NCBI GenBank assembly: GCA_015680685.1 | Contig: MNCI01033354.1 | Coordinates: 770,670-824,225, forward strand | Source of the DNA: Gnetum montanum | Lineage: Eukaryota > Streptophyta > Gnetopsida > Gnetales > Gnetaceae | DNA: 53,556 nt | Reading direction: 5' to 3' | In this document: one piece after another, positions 1 to 12,445 of the stretch | Position numbering within the stretch: position 1 is the first letter of the stretch | Layout: each line of letters begins with the position of its first letter | Notes under the pieces: generated by a model | The model's database searches: none | Told to the model about the DNA's origin: nothing | The model's input: the letters and a program-made list of their open reading frames with translations, nothing else | Made by a program: the position numbers and the translations under genes

Positions 1-200
1 TCTGGAGGGATCAAACTGCCAGAGCTTCGCTACACTAAAACTAGGATCCCTAAACAAGGGAGAGCCGCCTCTTATTTATAGACATGGTGGCGGACTGCGA
101 TATCGCGTACGTGATATCGTAGGGAAGGACGCGATATCGCATACGTGATATCACGGGGGATGCGATATCACGTACACGATATCGCGGCCGACGCAAACCA
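1..200 (-). mobile_element. LTR promoter fragment (minus strand)
   Basis: Read on the minus strand this piece has a TATA box (TATAAATA, plus-strand 73-80) about 17 bp downstream of a GC-rich palindromic cassette (97-185). This is the layout seen in the LTRs at 22828 and 35020. No LTR end and no partner copy is visible. It stops abruptly where plus-strand gag coding begins near 205, so it is probably an inserted or recombined scrap. A host promoter cannot be excluded, but no gene follows. Confidence 0.4.
97..185. repeat. three 24-bp palindromic units
   Basis: Units at 97-120, 131-154 and 162-185 share the form GCGATATCRC, then RTAC, then RYGATATCRY. Each unit is itself a near-perfect palindrome made of two GATATC half-palindromes around GTAC or ATAC. 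They are separated by 7-10 bp and are far richer in CpG than their surroundings. They lie directly upstream of a minus-strand TATA box, so a protein-binding enhancer role is plausible but inferred. Confidence 0.85.
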
Positions 201-204
201 GGGT

Positions 205-1092
205 CTCATCAGTCAACCACTTCAAGTATAGCTTGAAGCCTGACACCACACTTGACCAACTCATGAAGGTTAAGAAGAGACCCCTAGAACCCATGTAGAA
301 GTTCATTCAACAGTGGAAGTGGTCAAAGCACACCTTTTAGCCATATTCAAGGAAATGGTCAATGACTTTATCAAGTCCAAACTCTACTATCTTAATTTGT
401 GGTCCCTTAGCTAAGCATTTTCCCAAACCAAGAACATAGAGGCTCTTGTGAAGGCTAGTCATGATTCGGCATATGTAGCATATAAAAATCAACATACATG
501 GAGAGACAAAGAGAAATGCAAACAAAAAAATATGACCATAGCAATTGTGACTAAAGAGGCAAAGAGCACAAACCAAGGGCTAAAGGCCAACCCACCCAAG
601 GCCCCCACTAATAACCATAATAATCAACCATCAACCTTTGGGACCACTACATCAATAGTAACCAAACCCAATTTCAAAAGAAAGGATAGGTCCATATATA
701 CTACGCTACCATTAAAACCATCAGAGCTATTAGAACAACTTCTTAAAAATAGGTATATTCAATACAAATAGGTGTTTTAAGCTTCTCGAAAGAAGCATGA
801 TAGACTCTATGAAATAGCCAAGGACCCCACTAGAGTAATGAAAGATGACCCACACCTACCTAGGTACTTCAAGCTAGACCATTTTTCCACTATCACCAAC
901 TACCAAGTCATGATATAGACTTCTACCTTGCATTGAAGGATGACCTGTAGAGGATGATAGATAGGAGGAAGTTGGTCTTAAATGCTTCCAATCTAGTATA
1001 GCCACAAAATCAATCAATACAGGTCTACAAGGACCTATTGAATGTTAATGATAGTCCTTACATTATTTTAGCATTCAACATTAATGACAATT
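205..1092 (+). pseudogene. gag: Tat-type Ty3/gypsy gag (element 1), decayed
   Basis: Encodes the capsid/nucleocapsid precursor of an LTR retrotransposon. Around 212-340 the frame reads YSLKPDTTLDQLMKVKKRP and then KFIQQW, the Tat-family capsid motif, with TAG replacing a sense codon after EPM. The frame then shifts; later parts (780-1000) retain KDDPHLPRYFKLDH and MIDRRKLVLN, matching the zinc-knuckle and post-knuckle region, although knuckle cysteines are not intact. Several TAG stops and at least two frameshifts make it dead. Protease follows in the same orientation. The 5' LTR, PBS and gag N-terminus are not in the window. Confidence 0.7.
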
Positions 1093-1650
1093 GAAAACCT
1101 TCAAGAGAACCATTCATGTTTCAAGTATCCCCTTACAATGAAAGGGCTTATTTAGCTTCCACCAGATCAAGATCCCCCTTGATTGTAAGAGTACCATCAT
1201 GAACACCTTTGAGGGAACTTGTTGTCATTAGGGCACCCTAGCCTAAGATAACACAACCAGCCATAACCTAACTAGCTACAAAATGACCTCCTATGATGGC
1301 TAATGCTACTATCTCTTCCTCATAACCAATGACTGATAACTAAAAAACTTCAACTATTGGGAATAAGGGTGATAAGTAGACAGAGGCATGAAAAGAAGTG
1401 GGGTCACCAAAACCCACTCCACTTTTGGCTATACACATGACCTCCTCTATTCAACCCATTTTGACCAACAAGCCACAAGAGGACACTAGAACCCATAGCC
1501 AGAACAAAGAGGAAAAACCCCAACAACCAAAACCTAAGGCCGAAGTTTGCATTTCAGGGCACATGGTGGAAGTAAAGCACAACTAGGGTGACAATCCCAC
1601 TACCAATGATAAAAAATTCCTCAATGTGATAGACTAAGTTATATAATCCC
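1093..1650 (+). other. gag-protease linker of element 1
   Basis: Low-complexity coding remnant with a proline-, lysine- and glutamine-rich stretch (about 1400-1585) and many stops. It sits where Tat elements carry a poorly conserved linker between nucleocapsid and protease. No domain is recognised. Confidence 0.45.
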
Positions 1651-2560
1651 TCAAGTAGAAAAACATAACTCTAAGCTTGTTTGACCTAATCATGACTTCA
1701 GCCATACATTATGACATGCTAATAAAAATGTTGACTTCCATCCTTGTTAGTGAGGACATTCTCACTGATGAGAAAGCCATCCATTCAATGATAGTTTCTT
1801 CCTCATCAAGGGAGGAGAAGGCAACATTCCTAGTATTCTATGATAGCAAAATCAAGGTCAATCGCCAAAAAGGTGAAGTAAGTGAGACTCCTCTATTCAT
1901 AACGATATGTGTAGGGTAGTTTAAAGTATATTGAGTCCATGTTAATGATGGAGCAATAATCATTGTCATCCCATGCACCATTGCTGAATACTTTGGCCTA
2001 ACTAAGCAAATACATCCTACATCAACAGCCACCCTTAAGTATTTTAAGAGATCAAGGGTTGTTGTCAAGGGGTCTATCTACTTGGATTTTGTGGTAGGGG
2101 CACAATTCACCACAATCGCCAATTTCTTGGTGGTGGAGGAAACACTAGGGTTCAACCTTAACCTAGTTGGCTTAGTTACAAGTTGTATCTTCACCCATCC
2201 ATCAAGAAATTCACCTGCCTTACAAGGGAGGTAAAATCATCATCCACAGTCATAGCAAGTTTCCCTGGTTGTTAACAATGTGAACATAGAGAAGGGGTCT
2301 AAAGTGGAGCTTCAGGAAGAAGCTCCCAACCATGAAATTCAACAACCCAAGAAAGCTATTAATGACAACAATAAGTAACAGGATGCATAATGGGATGAAC
2401 TCCATTTTAACATCATCAAGGAAGGAAATGGTGAATATAAGCTTGAGCAGAGTAGACCTTAGTCATTCCCTAATCTTGCAAAGATTAGGAAGAATCTACT
2501 TAAGTGAAGTTCACCTTAACCTTTTCATCTCATGCCCCTATAACCAGACACACTCATGGC
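1651..2560 (+). pseudogene. pro: Tat-type aspartic protease (element 1), decayed
   Basis: Retroviral-type protease that would cleave Gag-Pol. The N-terminal lead-in (SREEKATFLVFYDSKIKVN) resembles the segment before Tat proteases. The strand reading PLFITICVG is followed by VHVNDGA at the active-site position, where VDGGA or VDSGA is expected, so the catalytic Asp is Asn-shifted or lost. IANFLVVEETLGFNLNLVG matches the C-terminal region before the LLGRPW loop, after which the frame shifts. A charged tail continues to about 2560. RT is not adjacent: the next pol domain starts 10.4 kb away at 12950. Confidence 0.6.
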
Positions 2561-2730
2561 CATGTAGCCTAATTTTTGATACCTTTTTATGTACTTTGTT
2601 TTACCCTTTATGCATATATCCTAAGTTTCTACTTTCATTTTCATTTTTACTTATTACAACCTTTCTTTGGTTCATGTTATAAACATCAAAAAATCCTTAA
2701 AACATGAAATCACCAAAACAATGATCTTCT

Positions 2731-2950
2731 AAGACCTTAAACTGGTAACATGACTTTTTATGACCTTAAACTGGCAAAGCTAATCACATAACATGGCCCA
2801 TAATGGCCTTAAACTGGCAAAAATGCAATCTACCAAGACTCTAAACTGGCATCAGAATCAACTAAGACTTTAAATTTGCAACATGGCCCACCCTGGTCTT
2901 AAACTGGCAACATAATACAACTTGTGCCTTCCATGGCCTAAAACTGGCAA
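2731..2950 (+). repeat. array A: degenerate short tandem repeat
   Basis: Seven copies of a unit ending in TTAAACTGGCAA, spaced 28-43 bp (marks near 2739, 2768, 2811, 2843, 2873, 2901 and 2941). Several carry ACATGGCCCA between them. It is the same motif as the cleaner 29-bp array at 12446-12705 and the two copies at 16352-16400. Confidence 0.8.
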
Positions 2951-3167
2951 ACATCTATTATATTTTTGTTTATCCCATTTTTTCATCAATTTGTCACTTA
3001 ATTTTATAGTCAAAAAACCTCAACATCACCATTCACAATGTTCACAACATTTACAATGCTTGCTACAACAATATATATAGCCAAAAATAAAACCAAAATT
3101 TTAAATTTAAATTTAAAGCGTTCATAACATACATAGCCATGACCACACTGTGTGGAAAAAATTTCAA

Positions 3168-3186
3168 ATAATAATAATAATAATAA
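3168..3186. repeat. (AAT)n microsatellite
   Basis: Six consecutive AAT/ATA triplets in AT-rich sequence just beyond the 3' end of the antisense pseudogene. No functional claim. Confidence 0.8.
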
Positions 3187-3349
3187 CCATTTATAGCATA
3201 GTCTTGGCTAATATTAGCCATTAACATGAAAATAAAAGGAATGTAGCCAACAAGCTGAAAATGAGTAGATGGAGGATGCTTAGGGACATTCGGAGGAGGA
3301 AGTTGTGTAGCATCTCTATTCTCACCATTGGGGCTACAGTGTCTCCTAA

Positions 3350-6300
3350 TTCTTAAAATACAATAACACATAGACAATAAGAAGGATGCTAGTCCTATCT
3401 ACTATAGTCCACGTAGGTGTCTCTTGGGTAATAGTAGCTGTAGAGGTCTTGCTTGTAGTAGTGGTAATTTGAATAGTAGGGGATTGCTCCACTGTGAGAG
3501 TAATCTCAAAAAGCTTATAAGTACTCTCTACCTAGATCCTCTGGATGAATAGCTTTCTCTTGCATCATTCAACTGACTCCTCCTTGAGTCACTTAAGGTA
3601 GACCCCATGATCTACCTTGTACTGTCACTTGTGGACCTTTTGTTTCTTACTCCACTCTAGGACCTAAGCGTAGTGATGCTTCCAATCCTCAACCTTTTAG
3701 GAGATAAGGTCTATCTAAATTTGTTATTCTTCCATGTCTCATAAGACTTATACTTTGTCTCAAATGGTGTGTTAATAGCAAGCCCATGTGATCTCCTTAG
3801 TTCATAATTTCTCTAAGTTAACCACTTGGGCTTCCACAAAGGCCTTGTAATCTTGGAGATCTCTATTTGTCTCCTCCTACCATTAAGTCTTCCCCCTTAA
3901 GACCAAAACTTCCTCCCATAGGGATTTTTTGGACCTCTCTAGCTCCCATGAGGTTTTTGCACATGACATGAATAGATCAGTAGCAATCTCATACAACTTC
4001 AAGGGTACACTAGATACATCAGAGAGAAGCTTAGGTAAGGAGTAATATCCATGTCTTTTTTGGGATCCCACTCCACAAAAGGCACTACACAAGCATGAAA
4101 TACAATCATAAACATAATGTACAACCTAAGATAGCCATAACACAAACATAACCTATGACATACCCAAACAACTAAGGCACATAAAACAAATTTCTTACCT
4201 ATCTCGGATGCAACTTTTTGTAACTAGTTGATGATGTTTGTAGCCATACCATGCATGAACTCCACCTTGTTTGGGGTATCCACCCATTATTTCACATGAA
4301 ACTTAGGGATAGTGGCTTGCATTGGTGTCTCAAGAATGACTATAAGAATAACAATCATCAAATGGTTAGGATGAAAACCAAAATTAGATCATAAGATGTA
4401 ACAAAAGCATTAAGGCATGGGCATACTAGGCTCCTCCTCCTCTTCCTCTAGAATGATGATGGGGGATGTGCCTGATACTTCCTCACTGAACAAGGTGTCT
4501 AGATCTTTTATATTTTCATCTACAAATCTTTCAACCTTAGGTTTCTTTAGGAGTGCCTCTTCTACATGCCTATGTTCTTCCTCTATAGTAGCATGGGCTA
4601 CCATAACTTGACATTTGTCTACAAGCATAGCACATAGAAAACTCGTTAACACATGAAACCATAACATAGCCATAAGCTTTAAAACATAACAAATTCAAAC
4701 TTAAACAAAGCATACCTATGATTTCCTACTGCAATGGCTTAAGCTTAAACTTAAGCTTCTTCAAGGTAGGCTGGATTGATGCCGATGGTGCTTCCTCCAT
4801 GGGCCTCTTGAGTTTCTCTCTAGTTGCTCCTTTGGCCTTCCTACATTGTTGTTTGGCCTCTAAGATGCTTGCTAGGAACATGAGAGGCTCCTCATGATTT
4901 GTGCTATCAAGGGACTCACATTGCCTAACATTAATATCCTTGGTGGAAATGGACAATGTATCATCCATCCCCTCTAGTAGGTTTTTGGCTTGCACCATTG
5001 GATAAATGTGCTTTATCCAAGGCTTAGAAAGTTGGCTTGGGTCTCAAGAAATCCATCATCCATTTCTATACACCACCAAAAACTCTGCAAACCTCTTCAA
5101 ATAGCTCACAAAAAATACAAAATGCATGTGGAATATTATAGAGGTGTCTGTACAAGGTTTAAGGATCTCCTCCTAAAGCCCAATAGCCAAAGTAGCCACC
5201 TAGTTGAACCTAGTGTCACCCATTAGGACCTTCTTAAAGGTTCACCCCTACATGATGCAAATCACCTTCTTTTGTAATAATAGTTTAGAAAATGCCTAAG
5301 ACTTGAACAAGGGATATGATTCCTTTACATCAGGGTTCATGAAGCCATTCATGGAGAGTCCAGAATGGCCCATGTTGGCACCAAGCCATTCGAAAACTTC
5401 TTTATGATGGCTTAATTCCTTACTATCATAGTGGGAACCTTTGCTCAATCAATGGGAATACCAAACAAGTTGCAAAAGAGGCCCTCATCAATGTCTATGT
5501 TAACCTTCACACCTTAAATTATGGTGCTAAAATGACTAGCCTTCTCATTGAAGGAGTCGATGACATGCAACATCTCTATAGTAGGAATGGAAGGGATAGG
5601 TGCCATGAATACATCAAACAACCTTGCATGCTAGATGTTTGCTTGAATGTATCTAGGTGCCTATCCCCTTAGACACTTTTTTGCTAGTATCACCTCACCA
5701 AACTTCAAGATGAGGGTATCCTCATGACATGCTCCTAAAAGTGGTATGATGACATCAGCAAAGGTGGAAGGTCCTACAAAGAAAATAACCAAAATTTAGC
5801 ATCAACATAAGCGAGTTTAAAAACTAGTCAAAGAATAGAACACTTGGAGTGTTTATAACCATAAAACATTAGAAGCTATATCATTTATGTTTACCTTTCT
5901 TCTTTATTGGTGTGATTTGAGTGAAGCTCTTAGCTAAAAGGGTCTAGTACATGGAGTTGGAGTCTATCCACCAATTATGTATCATCTTGTCATCCTTACA
6001 CTTCTTGTATACAAGGTTGAACCTTTTAGAGTATGCATCAAAATCCCCTTTTAACTATTGATACATAATAGTTCTAATCTGGGAGCCCTTGGTGAATTCA
6101 TCTAGCATGACTTCAGCCACTACTAAGGTTTGACCATTAATGATCAATCCTTGATCATTGACTTGGTACCTACATGAAGTTCATAAAACCAATGGAGTTA
6201 AGAAAAGTAGCCAATAAAGCCATAAAAATACTATAATAACTAAGCTTACCCATCTAAATGATAGACAATGCCAAGTGAGTTTTGGAATAATGTGTGGGTT

Positions 6301-8393
6301 AGCTGTACCACCATTAGAGTATTATTATCATTATACTCTGTCATCATCTAGATCTCCATAAGATAATGTGGGCTTATCGCACCTATTAATCCCCCTAATG
6401 TCTTAAGAGGTGAATTGTTAGTGATGAACTTGATAATTAGGCTAGATGCACAAGGCAACAAGGTTTCCACTATAGCCCCAACCACATCTACAAAAAAGTA
6501 TGAACATAGCATCACACTAAAGTTCTGCAGAAGGTAGGTAAGGAATTCCCTTGTCCCAAGCTAGAACCATAATGAAGCTTTCCCCAACACCATGTCAGGG
6601 AATGGAGTATTGGACTTGGGGTGGCCAATATAACATAGAATGTCCACAAACTTCACAATGATGAGGATGGGCTTCAAGTAGACCTTGCATGAAGTAAAGT
6701 AAAAACATTATGACCAATTAAAATTTCTTAACAAGTTTTGAAAAAACATCCTAGTCGGGGGTGAAATTAGCCCTTATAAAAAGCTCTAAGGTGTTTATTC
6801 AAGTTGAGCTTAAGAAATTCCATAAAAAAGAATTATTACAAGTTTTCATAGCCTTTTACTTTATAGCCAAAATATTATAGCGAAAACTTTATAGCTAGAA
6901 TTAAGCCTTAGTTTAGACCATGTATAAACTTAAAAAAAGCATTAAAACTTGTAAAAAAGCATATAGCTATAAAAAAAGCTTGCTAAAAATAGAAAAAGCT
7001 TTTACTTTTCTTAAAAAAAATTTAAAACATAAGTTTTACATATTTAGCAATCATGGGAGTTGACAAGAGTAATGTTTAAGCATGTCGACTACATCCATCC
7101 CCAAAGGAGTAAAGTGCTATGACCATTATACAACCATAATTAAAATTTTATGAAAAATTCATCCAAGCTCCAATTTTAGTGATTCCATCATTGAACGAAT
7201 CCTAAAATCATGAAATTTCTATCTATGGTCATTATGACCAAGAAATCATAACTATGTTTATGTGAAACATAGACAAATCTATCAAAACCCGTAGCCATCA
7301 CCCTAAAACCGTTTTTGCATAGGGTTGGTAAAAAATTCATTTGAGCTCCAAATGAAGTGATTCCATAATTGTTTAAAAGGTTAAATTAATTCCTACATAC
7401 CCATCATAAAGAAAATTCAAAATCCTTGTCTTTTATGTAGAAAAATTTCACCAATTAGGACGAAAATCTGGAAATGGCACAAACCCCCTTTTGACATAGG
7501 CTTAATAAAAGATCTATTAAAAATTCAATTTAAGTCCACTTGGAGTGATTCTACCTCTATTGGAAAGCTGAAGCCAAGCCCCACCCAGCCATAACCAAAA
7601 CAATAGTGGAACCCTCTACCATTTAGTTAGAAAAAATTTGTAAATTCACATGAAAATCTAAAAATAGCATAATAAACCTAATTACATTACCTTAGGAAAA
7701 GAACCATAACTTAATCATTTCAAAGCTAAATTGAACATGAAAATAGACATTGGAAAGCTTAAACATAGGAATATGAACCCATAACATTAAATTTCAAAAA
7801 TATTTGGTCATTTTATTAAGAAAAAATAGACAACTTTGCTTACTTTTTTCATGTAAAGAGCTAAAAGCTAAAACCCAACTTAACATAGCCTTAAAGAAAT
7901 AGCCAAAATAGCAAAAATAACTCATACCCATTAAAAAACACACAAAACTAATGGGGGTAGGATTTTGTCAAAATTTAATTTTGACAAATATGTTGGCCTA
8001 GATCTAAGAAAATTTTCCTACCCCAAAATTTTGGCATGAAAACAATAAGCCTAATTTCAAAAATTGAGTCTACTAAGGCCAAAACAACAAAATGGCCATA
8101 GATCCACATAGAAATGGAAAAAATAAGAGGGGACATTTCATCAAATTTTTTTACCCCCTCTATCAATGTAGAGCTGATAAAAATGGCCACAAATGTGGTA
8201 AGAAAAATACAAGAAAAACAATAAAAACAGTTAGAACCCAAGCAAAAACAAGCAGAACTTCCTACCTTGGAGTCGTAATGGATGAAACTTGGATGGTGAC
8301 AGGCCTAGGTAGTCCTTGCTAGTCCTTGGCATGCTCATCTACCTTTTCAATCCTATGGTTTCAACTCTTTCCTCCACATTGCTTTGGCACCAT
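3350..8393 (-). pseudogene. spliced antisense gene of unknown function inside Tat element
   Basis: Minus-strand gene with GT-AG introns at 6170-6249, 5774-5894, 4619-4715, 4340-4426 and 4085-4198. Exons: 6683-6250, 6169-5895, 5773-4716, 4618-4427, 4339-4199 and 4084 to about 3350. The first four of these junctions keep the reading frame when joined (phases 2, 1, 1, 1). A possible first exon (ATG at 8391-8393, donor at 8265) does not join in frame to the 6683 exon, so an exon may be missing. The exon at 6683-6250 has only two stops in about 144 codons. The product would be roughly 900-1000 residues: basic N-terminus, hydrophobic mid part (VGAIVETLLPCASSL), a GVKVNIDIDEGLFCNLFGIP segment, a lysine-rich stretch near 4760, an acidic EEEEEE run near 4430, and a charged coiled-coil-like tail. 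Stops are mostly TAG/TAA/TGA at expected CAG/CAA/CGA. I do not recognise the family. Tat elements such as Grande are known to carry antisense ORFs, usually downstream of IN. Confidence 0.65.
7150..7760. repeat. degenerate ~180-190 bp periodic repeat in first intron
   Basis: The phrase AAAAATTCA, then AGCTCCA or AGTCCAC, then GTGATTC recurs at 7153, 7331 and 7519 (spacing 178 and 188 bp), with a weaker trace near 7712. It lies in the long presumed intron of the antisense pseudogene. The period is close to that of the array at 8840-12070, but I see no clear shared sequence. Confidence 0.45.
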
Positions 8394-8839
8394 GGTAGGA
8401 TCAACACTGAGAGTTGCTAGTATCTAAGACGAATGATAGATCAGCGTTGGCTGTAAGGAAGATGGAAGGCTTCTACACTAAGGATAGGTTGTTTCTACCA
8501 TAAAAATATTTTCCAAAGCTCTCCTCCAATTTGCTATTTTCAAGAATGTAAATTGTGATTAAAAAATTACAAAATTTAACAATATAAAGTACATCTAAAA
8601 CCTAAATGTCTGTCTTTGAACTCAAGTTGCTTGTTTAGTGCACCATAACTCCAAGTGCACTAAAGTGTAAATGGGAGAGAGTCTCTTCAATGTTGAGATT
8701 GGTGGGAATTAAGCTCAAAATTCAAAATTTTAAATTTTTGTGTTGTGAGCCCCACCATACACCTTCCCTCTTAACCAAAAACTACATCAACACTAAGTTC
8801 TAACCAGTTTTGATACTTAAAATAATATTTCAACCTTAA
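8394..8839 (-). promoter_or_regulatory. possible promoter region of antisense gene
   Basis: Intergenic stretch upstream of the putative ATG at 8393. A minus-strand TATA-like word (ACTTTATATT, 8581-8590) lies about 190 bp before it. Nothing else is recognisable, and the assignment depends on exon 1 being real. Confidence 0.25.
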
Positions 8840-11800
8840 CTCCCATGCATCCACACTAGGGATGGCATGCCCAACATGGATACATGTCTCCCATTTCACA
8901 AAATCATTAAAATATAACTATTTTACCATTTGTAGTAGCTACAACCTACCTTTTCAAACCTAGGCTCCTAAGAGGGGGTTGGACATCAACTAATCTAGAC
9001 AACAAGGGTTTCCACATTGGGGTAGAAGTGCCCAACATGGAAGAAAAGGGGGCTAACACCTATTCCTAACTTCCAACACTCATCTAGCTTAAGTCTAATT
9101 CCCAAAGTAGGCCCACATGGCCTAGAACCCCTATAAACACCCTTAGTAGCCCCAAAACTTCATCAAACCTAGTCAGAACTAGTCAAAACCTTGGGATTTG
9201 GTGTTTTCATGCTACAGAAAGTCTCATCCATGCTAACCATCTCATCCCCAACGTAAATAGGTGGGGGGAAGCCAAAAATGACCTAAATTTACTATCTAGT
9301 AACCATTTATAAAAGCCCAATGACCCCTAGACCCTATCATAACCCTTTTGAGGATTTGAATGCCCCAAAAGTAACCAAATACAATACCAAACTATCATCC
9401 CCCTCTCATCTATGCTTGATCCATCATGTCCAATGCTTGAGCACTTGGGAGTTTCCAAATTGTTGAATCTTGGCACCCAGTATTGCCTATCGACACAAAC
9501 AATCTTGAAGGCTTACATGCATGGTCAATTGAGTGTCGAACTAGCCTATATCTAACTTTCATTATTCTTTCATGTTGAGGGAGACCTCTTCCATGCTACC
9601 CAATGTTGAAAATAGAAGGATGAAGCTAAGAAGGTTAGTGGAGTATTCCAAAAACAAGAAAACAATAGATTATCTTAAATTAACACTAAAACCTTCATAA
9701 TCTTTCTGAATGCCAATAGAATAAGATTCCTCCATGTTGAGGAGGATCTCTTCCACACTGAACATTCTAGTCTTAGTGTGGATGAAAGGGGAAAGCAAAA
9801 ACTATTAAAGTTTGCATGTAATTTGACTTCCAAAAGTAAACTAATTATTCCAAAAGCCACTAGACTTTGGAAGTCACTTGAAACAACCAAAACTTATCTT
9901 TCTTGGGTTCTCCATGTTGAGGAGGACCTCATCCATGCTAAGCATCCTAGCCCCAATGTGGATGGAATGGGGAAGCCTAAAAAACCCTCCTATAGTCTTC
10001 AAAATAATTAGATTTTGATCCTATACATTAATAGTTGACACCAGTAACCTTGTGGACATGCATGCATCGATAAAATTGCCATAAATTAGAAAAACTAAAG
10101 TCTCCTAGTTCCTCCATGCTAGGAGCTCCCTCTTCCATGCTAGCTGGTGTAGAAGAAAGGGGGAAAATTTTGTGGGATTCAAAAATATCCTTTAGAGACC
10201 TTAAGCAAACATTGAAAAGCCCTGTATGTGTCCTACTACCTATCTACTCTTACTAGGATCCTTAGACTCTCCAAGATTGATCATAAGTAGCTAAAAACCC
10301 ATGTTGATTATGGAAACCCTAGTATGGAAAAAGGCAAGGAACATCAAAAATTACTTAACAACCCTCAAAATGATCAAATTTTGACCTTGGGAATGAGTAG
10401 TTGACACTAGTAACCTTAGAGACCCACATGCATGGCCAAAAATGTCAAAAAATGATAAAAGGTGGGGTTCCTCAATACCTCCTTGCTAAGAACTCCCTCT
10501 TCCATTTTTCCTAGCATGGAAGAAAGGGGAAAACTTTGGGGGGACTAAAAAATGACCTTTAAATACCTTAATTAAATAACCTACAACCTCACATGAGCCC
10601 TAAGGCTAGTTTCACACCTTCTAGAGCCCTCAAACCCTAGAAAAAAGTGACCACAAAAATCCAAAAAGCTACTCCCCTTATTCTAACATGCTAAGCATAC
10701 TATCCTTAGCATTTAAAATTAGGGGAATCTCAAAAACCACCTAGGAAACCTCCAAATTGATCGATTTTAACCTCAAACCCTAGTCCTTGACCTCGGTAAC
10801 CATGGAGGCACACATGCATGATCAATTGAGGCTAAAACTAGCCTAGATTTGATATTTTTGGTTCTTCCATGTTAGGGATTCCTTCCTCCACATTTCCTAG
10901 CATGAAGACTAGAGGGGGACACATTTTGAGCTCCTAAACACCTTAGAACAACATCAAATGATCTTGCATGCACTTTAGGACCCTATCAACACCCTCTGGA
11001 GTCTTCAAACCTTAGAAAACTAATTTCAACAGGTCAAAAAATGGTTTCCCCTAGTAATTCATGCTAAGAACCCTAGTTCCAACATGAAAAAAAGTGAGGA
11101 AACTAAAAAAAAAATCACATAAAAGTACCCAAAATTGCCAAATTTTAACATAAAACCCTAGACTTTCACCCTAGCAACTATGGAAGCTAACATGCACAAT
11201 CTATTGTGATCTAAATTGGCCTAGATCTAGGATTCTTGCCTCATCCACATTGGAGAATGTCCCTTCCATGTTGGATAGCATGGAAACAAGGGGAAAAGGT
11301 TGCATTTCTACTTTTGGTAGCAAGATGAAACTCCCAAAAGTTAAAGACCTACAGTAGAGAAGCCTAAGATCTCATAGCCTTAAGATTTTACTTGTTTGGC
11401 CTCATTTTGACCTCAAAAATCCATTTCCCCCAATTTTCCATGCTAGAGGAACTTCCCCAACATAGAAATATGGGGAGAAGACATTATATGCCCTTGCATG
11501 ACGTTCAAACACATCCAAAATTATCTAGAAACCTATAAAATCATGACCTAGAGCCCTAGGAGCCTATGAACCTAGTCAATGTGCTCCCAAATCACTTTGA
11601 ATCAACAAAATAAGTGTCCCACAATATTTCTATGTTGGGGATATTATGCACAATGTGGAAGAAAATGGGGAAGACATTTTAGCATGTTTAAACACTTAAA
11701 AGTAACACCAATGGCCTCAAAATGAAGCTAGAGGATGCACAACTTCTAAATCTTGGTTTTGACTACATGTTTGGCCATGTTTGTTCTTTTCTTATCAATA

Positions 11801-12070
11801 TTTTGATTATCCATGGTAAACCCCCCTCTTCCACATTGGCCAATGTGGAAATAGGGGGGAAGGCTACAAAACTTGCTTTTTGGTCTTTACAAACCTTCAA
11901 AGTGCTTAGTTTTGATAGATCTAGTCCTAAACTGCCTTAGGGAGGCCTTGAGATCTCAATGTTGGATCTCTGGCTATTCCAAAATCTACTTTCCCCTTAG
12001 TTTCCATTTTGAGGATCCCTTCTTCCATACTGGCTAGAGTGGAAACAATGGGGTCCTAGAGTTGAAGCCA
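8840..12070. repeat. satellite-like array of ~187-bp monomers
   Basis: A core of the form TCCATGYTGAGGA, then CTTCCATGCT, then GTGGAAGAAAGGGG recurs about every 165-205 bp. I place cores near 8845, 9010, 9215, 9400, 9570, 9735, 9913, 10108, 10298, 10480, 10680, 10865, 11055, 11250, 11440, 11630, 11825 and 12010, about 18 monomers. A second word (TAGTTGACACTAGTAACC and variants) appears only in alternate monomers at 10032, 10408, 10781 and 11159, about 376 bp apart, so the array has a two-monomer higher-order unit. Tat/Ogre-type elements are known sources of such satellites. Confidence 0.75.
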
Positions 12071-12147
12071 AAAAACTCTTAATTTCATGCTCAAACAACC
12101 TAGTCATAGCTCTGACTAATGGCCAAACTTACCTAATAGCCTTGTAT

Positions 12148-12181
12148 TCATAAAACATGGCCCACTAAGGCCAAAAACCTA
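12148..12181 (+). repeat. isolated copy of the 29-bp unit
   Basis: The segment with ACATGGCCCACTAAGGCC matches the first half-unit type of the array at 12446-12705. It lies about 265 bp upstream of that array in T-rich spacer. Confidence 0.6.
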
Positions 12182-12445
12182 ACAAAATCAAATCCTTTTT
12201 TACCTATATTGGTCAAATCTCATCATATGTAGCATGTTTTGCTTAATTTTTGACTTATTACATGATGCTTTGACTTGTCTTGGTTTGGTGTTGCATTGTC
12301 AACATTATTGACCTTATTGTGACCTTTATGTAGCCTTATGTTCTCTCTATTTTCCTTATTATAAATTTATTGACCATGGTTTAGCCTCTGATTGGTATCA
12401 AATAATGGGGCTTAACCTTCCTTGACCACTATTTGACACCATGTA

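Noticed and set aside
2731-2950. CRISPR-like spaced repeats
   Set aside because: Units are degenerate, spacers are not unique, and the context is a plant retrotransposon.
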